Source: JAXMCI01 sp046349435 (GTDB taxonomy: Bacteria > Pseudomonadota > Alphaproteobacteria > Dongiales > Dongiaceae). From it: DNA of 64,000 nt. Made by a program: the position numbers and the translations under genes. Shown piece after piece: positions 53,660 through 61,161 of the stretch (its first letter is position 1; each line of letters starts with the position of its first letter). The notes under the pieces were generated by a model, which saw only the letters and a program-made list of their open reading frames with translations, did not search any database and was not told the origin of the DNA. The stretch is from contig JAXMCI010000014.1 in the NCBI GenBank assembly GCA_046349435.1, positions 62,001 through 126,000 on the forward strand, in the 5' to 3' direction.

Positions 53660-53933
53660 CTGCAGCGGCACCATCGACGCGCGCTTCGGCGTCACGACGC
53701 TGCTCGCGGCGGCGGAGGCCAACACCACCTGCTCGATCGAGCTGTCCTATACGATCAGCGCCAGCAGCAAGCTCACGCTGCTGGTCAACCAGGTCAAGCT
53801 GCCCAAGCCCAAGATCGGGGTCGCCGGTCCCGGCGGGATCCAGGCCTCCTTTGCCTGGCAGGGGTTCCAATGCGCGGGCTCGAGCGCGATGCTCACCGCG
53901 ATGCTGATCAACGACGTCGCGGCTTACACCTGA
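53660..53933 (+). pseudogene. Phage tail tube protein, C-terminal fragment
   Basis: The frame contains CSGTIDARFGVTTLLAAAEA, SKLTLLVNQVKLPKPKIGVA and GPGGIQASFAWQGFQCAGSS, ending LTAMLINDVAAYT. This pattern is typical of the last third of siphophage tail tube proteins (beta barrel, then GPGGI-ASF-W-A). There is no start; the N-terminal two-thirds are missing at the junction with the nuclease remnant. The stop overlaps the next ATG (TGATG). Confidence 0.65.
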
Positions 53934-54447
53934 TGCAGCGGCTCGGCATGCCGCGCGAGTCGCGCTGGCTCGACCTCGGCTATGGCGTTCGGGTGCGGGT
54001 GCGGCCGTTCAATGCGGCCGTGCTCGCTGCCGTGCGCAACGAGGCCGGCCAGCTCGCTTGCCTTATCCGGGACAACCGCACGGCGCTGTTCCTCGCCGGG
54101 CTCGACCCGGCGAACCTGCCCGACCTCGAGGACGAGCATGTCATGGCGGCTTGGCCGAGACGCTGCTCGTCAAGATTCTCGGCCGCCAGGTGATCGAGGC
54201 CTGGGAGGGCGTGCAGCTCGCGGACGGCAGCGGGCCGGCGCCGGTCACGCCGGAGGCGGTCAACGAGCTGCTCGACCTGCCGGCCATGGCGGTCGCGTTC
54301 CTGCGCCAGGCGACCGAGCCGATCGCCGCGCTGGTCGCCGAGGGAAACGGATCCGGCGTCGCACCGAATGGCACTATGGCGGCGGCGCCGACTACTGCGA
54401 GGGGTGCGGGGACAACGGGCTGGCCTGCGCCCGCGGCGAGCGCGTAG
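53933..54447 (+). pseudogene. Phage tail assembly chaperone (gpG-type), one indel
   Basis: Starts MQRLGMPRESRWLDLGYGVR, overlapping the tail tube stop. After EDEHVMA (about 54150) the frame changes by one base to LAETLLVKILGRQVIEAWEG, PEAVNELLDLPAMAVAFLRQ and ends at 54447. The conserved position after the tail tube and before the tape measure gene, plus the slippery site near its end, identify it as the G-like chaperone that coats the tape measure protein during tail assembly. The indel would inactivate it. Confidence 0.65.
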
Positions 54448-54710
54448 AGGGCGAGCTCTGTCCCTTCCTCGAGCATGCGCCGCGCTCGATCGAGGGAGCG
54501 CAGGCCTGGGACATCCTCGGGCGGTGCCAGGGCCAGGTGCGGGCCTCGGGCATGGCCGCGGCGCCGACCGGGCTCGACCTAGCGGTCGCGCTCCGGGTCG
54601 CCGAGATCATCGGCGCCGATCCCGAGGCGATGCTCGAGCTGCTGCCGGCGGCCGAGGCGGGCATGGTCGCTGGCCTATTCAGTCGGAGCCGCACTGCTGG
54701 CCATCAGTGA
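54340..54710 (+). CDS. -1 frameshift extension of the tail chaperone (gpGT-type T domain)
   Basis: The heptamer GGGAAAC at 54342-54348 is phased exactly as X-XXY-YYZ in the chaperone frame (GAG GGA AAC). A -1 slip yields KRIRRRTEWHYGGGADYCEG and continues CARGERVEGELCPFLEHAPR, WDILGRCQGQVRASGMAAAP, LDLAVALRVAEIIGADPEAM, LLPAAEAGMVAGLFSR to 54710. This mirrors lambda G and G-T, where GGGAAAG drives the slip. CEGCG, with further Cys, may bind metal. The T domain recruits tail tube subunits. Confidence 0.7.
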
Positions 54711-55075
54711 GCCGGTGCCGCAGAAACGCTTTGGCACCAGACACTTAAGTTCTCGTTGCGGTAGTCGCCAAGTAACCATCGTCCAAGTGAGCCCAAGGGA
54801 GCGATATCACTGCGAGTCAAATGGAGTCCTAACATGACCTGTGGTTCGGTTGTCCTCAAACGGCAACGTTTAATTTGCACACCCTCAAGCTTTAGATGCA
54901 GCGTTGGCCCCAATAATCTCTTATCTTGTACATGTCCCAGCAGCAACTCTAGATCATACACGGGCGGATCACTATGATGCCACTCATAGTTGAAGGATAT
55001 AAGAACGTTGAACGGGCTCAAATCCACATCGTGACCCACCTTTAATTGGTCTTGAATCTTTTGAAAATCCTCCAT
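54704..55075 (-). CDS. Low-GC cargo (moron) gene of unknown function
   Basis: A 123-residue protein, MEDFQKIQDQLKVGHDVDLS, with FNVLISFNYEWHHSDPPVYD, LKLEGVQIKRCRLRTTEPQV and LGDYRNENLSVWCQSV. Its DNA is far less GC-rich than anything around it, and it reads against the tail genes, between the chaperone and tape measure genes. These are hallmarks of a moron, an independently expressed cargo gene. AAAGGAG precedes ATG 55075. It is one of the few prophage genes with an intact frame. No family recognised. Confidence 0.6.
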   Translation of the reverse strand: MEDFQKIQDQLKVGHDVDLSPFNVLISFNYEWHHSDPPVYDLELLLGHVQDKRLLGPTLHLKLEGVQIKRCRLRTTEPQVMLGLHLTRSDIAPLGSLGRWLLGDYRNENLSVWCQSVSAAPAH

Positions 55076-55124
55076 GGCCAAACTCCTTTACGATTTCAAT
55101 CGTATTACCTTGAGAAGCAAGTAA

Positions 55125-55656
55125 ATGCAAGACAGAAGCCTTAGCATTCGACTCTCGGTCCAGGACGCGCAAACCGTCAAGCTCGCGCTCGAGCAGCTCG
55201 GGAAGGAGGGGCAGAATGCGCTCCGGGTGATCGAGGCCGGGGCGGCGCCGGCCTCGGCCGGGCTGCTGCGCTCGGCGAGTCGGCGGGCCGGCTACGCGAC
55301 TCGATCCGATCCTCGATCGAGCAGGCGGTTTCGTTCCGCAACATCCTCGGCACGGTTGCCGGGACCTCGGGGCTCGGGCTGCTGCTGCGCAACGCGCTCG
55401 AGACCGCCGACGCGCTGCAGGACTCCGCGGACAAACTCGGGGTGAATGTCGAGGCACTGCAGGAGCTGCGCTTCGCCGCGCAGCAGACCGGCATCGAAAC
55501 CGATCGCCTCGACCAGATCCTCACCATCTTCGCCGACGGCGTGGCGAACGCGGCCAAGGGCACCGGCCAGGCGGTCCACGCGCTGCACCAGCTCGGCGTG
55601 CCGCTGCTCGACCTGCAGGGGCGCATCCGGCCGATCACCGACCTGCTGCGCTCGGA
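55125..55656 (+). pseudogene. Phage tape measure protein, N-terminal fragment
   Basis: MQDRSLSIRLSVQDAQTVKL and ALEQLGKEGQNALRVIEAGA begin the protein. After a frame change near 55290 it continues DSIRSSIEQAVSFRNILGTV, ETADALQDSADKLGVNVEAL and LRFAAQQTGIETDRLDQILT, typical of the N-terminal domain of tail tape measure proteins. The similarity stops at LLRSD (about 55656), and the remaining hundreds of residues are deleted. Confidence 0.7.
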
Positions 55657-55885
55657 TCCCGCAGACTGCGACGACGGCCAGGATGCCGATCCAGCCGACG
55701 CCGACGCTGGCGGCGATGATGACCCCCGGAGCTGCGGCGGGTCTATCGCAAGCTGCGGCCGCTGCTCGGGCGCGAGGCAGCCCGGGCTGAGATTCGCCGG
55801 ATCCTGCAGGCGGCCGCCGCCGAGCAGCTCCAGGTAGAGGCGAACGTCGTTCGCGTCCCGGCCGACCCGGGCCGGGTCGCGCGCG
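55657..55885. other. Junction region after the tape measure break
   Basis: A plus-strand frame from about 55729 (ELRRVYRKLRPLLGREAARA, EIRRILQAAAAEQL) has coding character but no start and fades into the excisionase gene. Likely the end of another deleted phage gene. Confidence 0.35.
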
Positions 55886-56131
55886 ATGAGCGACAAGGTC
55901 ACCGCCGAGCAAGTAGCGGCCGACCTGCGGATGAGCATCCGCACGCTCCGGCGCCGGCTGGCGGAGCTGCCGGAGATTCGACCGATCCGCGCCGGCCGGA
56001 CTATGCTTTTCACCCGGGCAGACGTGCTTGCCCTCGAGGAGGCCCTCAGATGCCGCTCGACCTCATCGCACCGGGCAAGCGGAAGCGCAACCCGTTCTCG
56101 TCCGAGACACGATCGGTGGACGAGACATTGA
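55886..56131 (+). CDS. Excisionase-like HTH DNA-binding protein
   Basis: An 81-residue protein, MSDKVTAEQVAADLRMSIRT, with a MerR-type winged HTH (LRRRLAELPEIRPIRAGRTM, LFTRADVLALEEALRC). The family (DUF/HTH_17) includes phage excisionases. It overlaps the integrase start by about 80 bases in a different frame, as xis-int pairs often do. Its Ser/Arg-rich tail is likely disordered. Together with the integrase it would control element excision. Confidence 0.75.
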   Translation: MSDKVTAEQVAADLRMSIRTLRRRLAELPEIRPIRAGRTMLFTRADVLALEEALRCRSTSSHRASGSATRSRPRHDRWTRH

Positions 56132-57134
56132 GGTCTCTACGAAGACGAGAGACCGAGCGGCTGCTGAGCGGTTTAAGGCCGAGCTCGAACTCCGGCTCCT
56201 CGACAGTCGTGTCCCTGGCGCTCACGAAGCGGTGACCTTCGCCCGAGCGGCCGGCCTCTACAAGACCGATCGGAACCGCATCGCCCGGCTACAGGCCGTG
56301 CTCGGGAAGAAGCTGGTCAGCGAGATCCAGCATGCCGACCTGGTCGACGCCGCCGATCGGCTCTACCCCGGCCGGAAGAACGCCACCAAAAACCGCGGCG
56401 CGATCAAGCCGGCGGCCGCCATTCTGCACTACGCGGCCAAGAACCGCTGGTGCGAGTGGCTCCGGATCGAGCGCTTCGCGGAGGATCCGGTCCCGACCCG
56501 AGCATCGGACGACGCAACGGCACGCGCGCTGCTGGCCGCGCTTGGCGAGGCGGAGGCCGCGGCCCGCACCCCTCACAAGCGACGGCTCGCCGCCGGCAAG
56601 AGGCTGCTCGTCCTCTGGCTCTTCCGGCATTGGAATCGGGTGAGCGACCCGCTACGCCCGTCGTGGGACGATATCGACCTGCAGCGCCGGACCTACCGCG
56701 TGCTGATCGGGAAGACCTCGACCTGGCGAGAGAAGCCGCTCGACGAAGAGGTCTGGGAGGTCCTCGCCAACGTGGCGGCGAAGGAGGCGCGGCTGTTCCC
56801 CTGGCGCACCCGCAGCGGCGTCTACAAGTGGCTGCGGCCGCTCGTGTGCCAGTTCGGGCTGCGCTTCACCCCGCACATGGCCCGACACTTCGGCGGCAAG
56901 CAGCTCAACCGGACCGGCGCCGGCCTGAAGACGATCATGGGCGCACTCGACCACGCCGATCCGCAAAGCTCGGTCCGCTACCAGGACGCCGATCTGGAGA
57001 TCGTGCGGGAGGCGATGGGGCGGGTCGGACGGCTATCGGCGCCGGGGAAAAGGCCGGGGAATGCCGGGCGAGATTCACGGAAATCCGGCGGTTCCCGGCG
57101 ATCGGCCGTGCCCCTCCGAAGGCAGACGTCGTGA
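56050..57134 (+). pseudogene. Tyrosine recombinase (integrase) of the element
   Basis: The natural start is MPLDLIAPGKRKRNPF at 56050. After a one-base shift near 56095 it continues VLVRDTIGGRDIEVSTKTRD and AAERFKAELELRLLDSRVPG. The catalytic domain has the box I arginine in FRHWNRVSDPLRPSWDDIDL, the HxxR motif in FTPHMARHFGGKQL, His in MGALDHADP and the nucleophile Tyr in SSVRYQDADLEI. A start at 56028 in the second frame would avoid the shift but gives an atypical N terminus. The stop (57132-57134) lies inside attR, so integration determines the last residues. Confidence 0.85.
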
Positions 57135-57158
57135 GTTCAGATCTCGCCGGGTGCGCCA
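57112..57158 (+). other. attR core (partial tRNA-Arg copy)
   Basis: 47 bases matching the tRNA-Arg 3' half with three mismatches (G to C in GGTCG; GA to AG in TTCGAATC). The T-loop changes and missing 5' half exclude it as a functional tRNA. It contains the integrase stop codon. Confidence 0.85.
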
Positions 57159-57264
57159 CATTTTTCTCCGAGCCGCAAGGCGACGTTGCCGGATCGTAGC
57201 CGGAACCCCTGCCGCCCGGGCCATGTTCCCCGTGCAACATTCCTCGCACTCTGGAGCATTCGCC

Positions 57265-57537
57265 ATGAGCTCGAAGCGGTTCCTCATCGCGGGCCTCTGG
57301 TCGCTCGCCCTCTGTCTCGCCGCGCCGGCCGTCCGCGCCGACGACCGGGTGCCCACGCCGGACGAGCGGGCGGCGATCGAGAAGGCGCTGCAGGGCCAGG
57401 GCTATACCAGCTGGGACGAGATCAAGATGGATGACGGGGCGTGGAAGGTGGAGGATGCGCGCCGGGCCGACGGCGGCAAGTACAAGGTCAAGCTGCGCCC
57501 CGGCAGCCTGGACGTCCTGTCGGCCAAGCGCGACTGA
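57265..57537 (+). CDS. PepSY-like periplasmic protein
   Basis: A 90-residue protein with signal peptide MSSKRFLIAGLWSLALCLAA and a PepSY-type domain: TPDERAAIEKALQGQGYTSW, DEIKMDDGAWKVEDARRADG and KYKVKLRPGSLDV. PepSY domains are often small periplasmic inhibitors or sensors. The ATG at 57265 starts the signal sequence. It lies just outside attR and is the first host gene to the right of the prophage. Confidence 0.8.
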   Translation: MSSKRFLIAGLWSLALCLAAPAVRADDRVPTPDERAAIEKALQGQGYTSWDEIKMDDGAWKVEDARRADGGKYKVKLRPGSLDVLSAKRD

Positions 57538-57683
57538 GCGGCCGGGCGCCCGCCCCGCCCCCATCGCGCATCATCGCCACGCTTGCCATTCCCGGCCATA
57601 GGACCATCAGCCGGGCCGGCGGCCGGGCTCGGCCGCCGGGGGCGGCACCCGCCGGGGTGCCGGGCAGGACGGGGGAACGGCCG

Positions 57684-58067
57684 ATGGATGATGAATCACG
57701 CCTGCGGCTCGGCGTCGCCGGCGACGGGCGCAGCCTGGATCTCGGCTGGTGCGAACCGGCCGCGGCGGGCCTCAGGCTCGACGCCGCCGCGGTCGACCGG
57801 CTGATCGCGCGGCTGGTGGCGCTGCGGGCGGCGATGGACCCGCCGGTGCGCCGGGCGATCGACCGGCACGAGGCGCCGACGCCGGTGGCCGACCGCTGGG
57901 GCGTCGGCAAGGACGCGCTGAGCGGCGATCCCGTGCTGACCTTCCGCCACCCCGGGCTCGGCTGGCTCAGCTTCGGCATCACCCGCCAGGCGGCGCGCCG
58001 CGCGGCCGCGATGCTGGTCCGGGTCAGCGAGGCGCCGCCGCCCGGCGCCGACGGCCGGATCAACTGA
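57684..58067 (+). CDS. Hypothetical protein
   Basis: A 127-residue protein, MDDESRLRLGVAGDGRSLDL, with helix AAAVDRLIARLVALRAAMDP and beta-type RWGVGKDALSGDPVLTFRHP, GLGWLSFGITRQAARRAAAM. The end overlaps the convergent glycosyltransferase gene by eight bases. It resembles small uncharacterised alphaproteobacterial proteins, and no motif is recognised. Confidence 0.6.
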   Translation: MDDESRLRLGVAGDGRSLDLGWCEPAAAGLRLDAAAVDRLIARLVALRAAMDPPVRRAIDRHEAPTPVADRWGVGKDALSGDPVLTFRHPGLGWLSFGITRQAARRAAAMLVRVSEAPPPGADGRIN

Positions 58068-58980
58068 CCGGCCGGCGGGCATATTCGCGGTAGGCGATCC
58101 CGACCAGCATGCCGCAGCGGCCCGCCGCCTCGGCCGCCGAGATCGCATGGTCGATCATCGCCTCGGGCCGCCGCAGCGCCAGCACCGATCGCGCCCCTTC
58201 GCGCAGCAGCAGGCCGAGGTTGGCGGCGGCCAGCGTCCGGCGGCGGACGGACCCGTCCTCGAGCGCGAAGGTCGCCTGGTTGTTGCCGTTGCGGAAGGCG
58301 CGGCGCAGGATCCAGCCGAAGGTCGCGCGGGCGGCCGGGCGGTCCTCCTCGACCAGCGCCGCGGGCGCCGCGACCAGCCGGGCGCCGCGCGACGCCATGC
58401 GGCGGAAGAGGTCCATGTCCTCGCCGCCGGTCTCGTTGAAGGCGTCGCGGAACGGCCGCTCCCGGTCGGGCAGCGCCGCGCGCCTGACCAGGGCATTGCC
58501 GGTGTCGCCGAACCACCAGGGGAGCTCGGCCCCGGCCTCGAGCTGCGGGCGCCGGAAGATGCGGCAGGTCCGGATCCAGCCCGGCACCGTCGCCGGAAAG
58601 GCGTAGCGCTTCGCGCCGAACACGGCATCGGCGCCGTACGCCAGGGCGGCCTCGAGATGGGCGCCGAGCCAGCCGGGCGCGGCCCGCTCGTCGTCGTCGA
58701 CGAAGGCGAGGAAGGCGCCGCGGCTCTCGGCCACCAGCCGGTTGCGCGCCGAGGCCAGCCCGGGCCGCGGCTCCAGCACGTAGCGCAGCGGCAGCCGCCC
58801 CTCGAACCGGCGGGCGACCGCCTGCGCGCTTCCGGCCGCGTCGTTGTCGACCAGCACGATCTCGAAGTCCGGCGCGTTCACCTGGGCGCTCAGGGACTCG
58901 AGCAGGGCGGCGAGCTGGGCAGGCCGCGCCAGCGTCGGGATGAGCACGCTGACGACCGGTCCGCCGTCCGATCCGCCCAT
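58060..58980 (-). CDS. GT2-family glycosyltransferase
   Basis: A 306-residue GT-A enzyme: nucleotide-sugar site VVSVLIPTLARPAQLAALLE, IVLVDNDAAGS, LASARNRLVAESRGAFLAFV, metal-binding DDDERAAPGWLG, and acceptor-side FNETGGEDMDLFRRMASRGA. The C terminus has AFRNGNNQATF, found in transferases that build surface glycans. The ATG at 58980 is one base after the stop of the preceding gene (TAG-C-ATG). Last gene of a four-gene minus-strand glycosyltransferase operon. Confidence 0.9.
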   Translation of the reverse strand: MGGSDGGPVVSVLIPTLARPAQLAALLESLSAQVNAPDFEIVLVDNDAAGSAQAVARRFEGRLPLRYVLEPRPGLASARNRLVAESRGAFLAFVDDDERAAPGWLGAHLEAALAYGADAVFGAKRYAFPATVPGWIRTCRIFRRPQLEAGAELPWWFGDTGNALVRRAALPDRERPFRDAFNETGGEDMDLFRRMASRGARLVAAPAALVEEDRPAARATFGWILRRAFRNGNNQATFALEDGSVRRRTLAAANLGLLLREGARSVLALRRPEAMIDHAISAAEAAGRCGMLVGIAYREYARRPVS

Positions 58981-58981
58981 G

Positions 58982-59986
58982 CTAGTAGGGCCGCGCGAAG
59001 AACTCGCCCGGCCCGGCGAGCAGCAGCCGGCGCAGCCGCGGCGAGCCGGCGGCGGCCAGCAGCGCATGGCGGGCGCGCCGGAGGCCCGGGCCGGCGGGAT
59101 GCGCGCACATGCGATGGTGGGCGGCGATGCGCTCGCGCAGCAGCCGGCGCTGGGCCGGCGACAGGGAGAACCGCCGCGGCAGGCGGCGCAGCAGGCGCAG
59201 GTGAAAGAGCGCCTCGAGATAGGCGTCGTGGCGGCGCTCGGGGCCGTAGCGCGGCCCGGCGGCGGCGTCGCGCCCGGTGACGTCGTAGGTGGCGAGCGCG
59301 CGGTCGACATAGGCGAAGGGGCCGCGGCCGAGCAGCCGGGTCCAGAGGTCGAAATCCTCCGTCCGCGCCAGGCGCGCATCGAAGCCGCCGAGCTGCCGGA
59401 ACAGGTCGGCGCGGACCATGGCGGAGGAGGTGTGGATCCAGAGGCCGCCGCCGATCGTCATCGACAGCAGCAGGTCGGGCTCGGCGATCGCCGCGAAGTC
59501 GCCGTCGATGCGGGCGCAGGGGATGGCGGCCGCGGCGATCGCGTCGCTGCGCCACCAGGGCAGCATGACGCCGAGGATGAAGTCGCGCAGCCGGGTGGCG
59601 CGGCCGGTGTCGCGGTCGAGGCTGACATAGTCGCTGGCGACCAGCGCCGGCCGCGCCCGCGCCGCCTCGAGAAAGAGCGCCAGCTTGCCCGGCTCCCAGC
59701 GATCGTCGCTGTCGAGGAAGGCCAGCCAGTCCGCCCGCGCGGTCGCCGCGGCGTGGTTGCGGGCGCCGCCCGGGCCGGGCCGGCCGGCATTGACGCAGAC
59801 GCGGATCCGGCCGTCCTCGGCGGCGTGCCGGCGGGCGATCGCCAGCGTGTCGTCGCTGCTGCCCTCGGCGACGACCAGCAGCTCCCAGTCGGGGTGCGAC
59901 TGCGCCCGGACCGAGGCGATGGCGGCCCCGACATAGCCGGCGCGATTGAAGGCCGGCATGATCACGCTCACCGCCGGCCGGGTCAC
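58982..59986 (-). CDS. GT2-family glycosyltransferase
   Basis: A 334-residue enzyme with VSVIMPAFNRAGYVGAAIAS, SSDDTLAIARRHAAEDGRIR, GPGGARNHAAATARADWLAF and the DxD-like LDSDDRWEPGKLALFLEA. The acceptor domain shows GGLWIHTSSAMVRADLFRQL and RTEDFDLWTRLLGRG. GTG start overlaps the upstream stop by four bases (GTGA). Likely transfers a sugar onto a surface polysaccharide or glycoprotein precursor at the inner membrane. Confidence 0.9.
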   Translation of the reverse strand: MTRPAVSVIMPAFNRAGYVGAAIASVRAQSHPDWELLVVAEGSSDDTLAIARRHAAEDGRIRVCVNAGRPGPGGARNHAAATARADWLAFLDSDDRWEPGKLALFLEAARARPALVASDYVSLDRDTGRATRLRDFILGVMLPWWRSDAIAAAAIPCARIDGDFAAIAEPDLLLSMTIGGGLWIHTSSAMVRADLFRQLGGFDARLARTEDFDLWTRLLGRGPFAYVDRALATYDVTGRDAAAGPRYGPERRHDAYLEALFHLRLLRRLPRRFSLSPAQRRLLRERIAAHHRMCAHPAGPGLRRARHALLAAAGSPRLRRLLLAGPGEFFARPY

Positions 59987-61161
59987 GGGGCGGGAAACTC
60001 CAGCCGGCGCGGCCGGGCGTCTCCCGGCGGCGCGTCCGAGGGAGGGACCCCGAGCGCGGCGAGCAGCCGGCCGAGCCGCTCGTCGCGCGAGTGGTGCGCC
60101 AGCACCCAGCGCGAAGCGCCCGCGCCGAGCGCGGCGCGCGCCGCGGGCGGCAGGTCCAGGGCGGCGGCCAGCGCCTCGGCCAGCCCCTGCGGCGCACCGA
60201 GGTCGCGCAGCAGGCCGCGGCCGTCGCCGAGCAGCGCCTCGGTCGAGGACATCGGATGCGCCAGGCACAGCGCGCCGGCGGCCATCGCCTCCATGAGCCC
60301 GAGCGGGAAGCCCTCCTCCAGGCTGGGCAGCACCGCGACGTCGAAGGCCGAGACGGCCTCCCCCGGATCCGGCCGCCAGCCGAGGAAGCGGACCTCGGAC
60401 CCCAGCCCGAGGCCGCCCGCCAGCGCCTCGAGCTCGCGCCGTTTCCAGCCGTCGCCGACGATCGCCAGGCAGGCGGCGGCCCGCCGCTCCGGCGGCAGGC
60501 GCGCGAACCCGGCGATCAGGCAGTCGACCCGCTTCTCCGGCGCGAGCCGGCCGTGGAAGCCGATCACCGGCCCGGGCGGCAGCCCGAGCGCCGCCTTGGC
60601 CGCAGCCCGGCGCTCCGGGCCAGCCGGCCGGACGGACGGGTCGACCCAGTTGGGCAGGACCGCGACCTTGCCGCGCCCCAGGCCGTAGGCGGCGACGGCC
60701 TGCGCCTGGATCTCGTCCGAGACGGCGATCGCCCGCAGGACCAGCCGCGACATCCACCAGCCATAGAGGCGGCGCCCGGGAGTGGCGGACGCGCCGCCCT
60801 CGACCGGCCGGTGCTCGACGGTGTAGAGCCGCCGGCAGGCGCTGCGCGCCGCCGCCAGGACGAGCGGGCCGGACTGGGCGAAGCAGCCGTGGCACAGCAC
60901 GACGTCGGTCGGCGCCAGCGCGGCGAGCCGGGCCCGCAGGGCCAGCGCGGCGCGCGCGCCGTCGCCCGGCGGCGGCATCATCGCCAGCGCGACGGGCGTG
61001 CCGCGCAGCAGCGGCGAGAAGTAGTCGATGCTGGTGCAGGCGATGGTCGCCCGCAGGCCGGCCGCCGCCAGCGCGCAGGCCAGGTCGGCGGTATGGACGT
61101 GCAGCCCGCCCGGCTCCGAGGTGCCGCCGACCAGCACCACGTGGCGCCGGCGCGCGGTCAT
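59983..61161 (-). CDS. GT4-family glycosyltransferase
   Basis: A 392-residue GT-B enzyme: N-terminal HVVLVGGTSEPGGLHVHTAD, hinge VAVLPNWVDPSVRPAGPE, and donor-binding GFHGRLAPEKRVDCLIAGFA, LAIVGDGWKRRELEALAGGL and the E-x7-E motif VLPSLEEGFPLGLMEAMAAG. It uses a nucleotide-activated sugar with retention of configuration. The ATG overlaps the upstream bifunctional gene's stop (ATGA). Confidence 0.92.
   Translation of the reverse strand: MTARRRHVVLVGGTSEPGGLHVHTADLACALAAAGLRATIACTSIDYFSPLLRGTPVALAMMPPPGDGARAALALRARLAALAPTDVVLCHGCFAQSGPLVLAAARSACRRLYTVEHRPVEGGASATPGRRLYGWWMSRLVLRAIAVSDEIQAQAVAAYGLGRGKVAVLPNWVDPSVRPAGPERRAAAKAALGLPPGPVIGFHGRLAPEKRVDCLIAGFARLPPERRAAACLAIVGDGWKRRELEALAGGLGLGSEVRFLGWRPDPGEAVSAFDVAVLPSLEEGFPLGLMEAMAAGALCLAHPMSSTEALLGDGRGLLRDLGAPQGLAEALAAALDLPPAARAALGAGASRWVLAHHSRDERLGRLLAALGVPPSDAPPGDARPRRLEFPAP

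Larger units (their letters stand above)
52183..57158. mobile_element. Decayed tRNA-Arg-integrated prophage remnant, about 5 kb
   Basis: The element is bounded by the tRNA-Arg gene and a 47-bp partial tRNA copy. It contains, in order, a small phage-type protein, a nuclease remnant (minus strand), the C terminus of a tail tube protein, a tail assembly chaperone with a -1 frameshift site, a low-GC cargo gene, the N terminus of a tape measure protein, an excisionase-like HTH gene and an integrase. Capsid, terminase, portal and lysis genes are missing and most remaining genes carry frame changes. It is a defective siphovirus-type remnant. The first 520 bases (52183-52706) hold no recognisable gene. 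Confidence 0.85.

Noticed and set aside
54140..54160. First frame change in the tail chaperone as a programmed slip
   Set aside because: No slippery heptamer lies there and the change is in the middle of the domain; an ordinary indel is more likely than recoding.
57112..57158. Second tRNA-Arg gene
   Set aside because: Only the 3' half is present, with T-loop changes; it is the attR site of the prophage.
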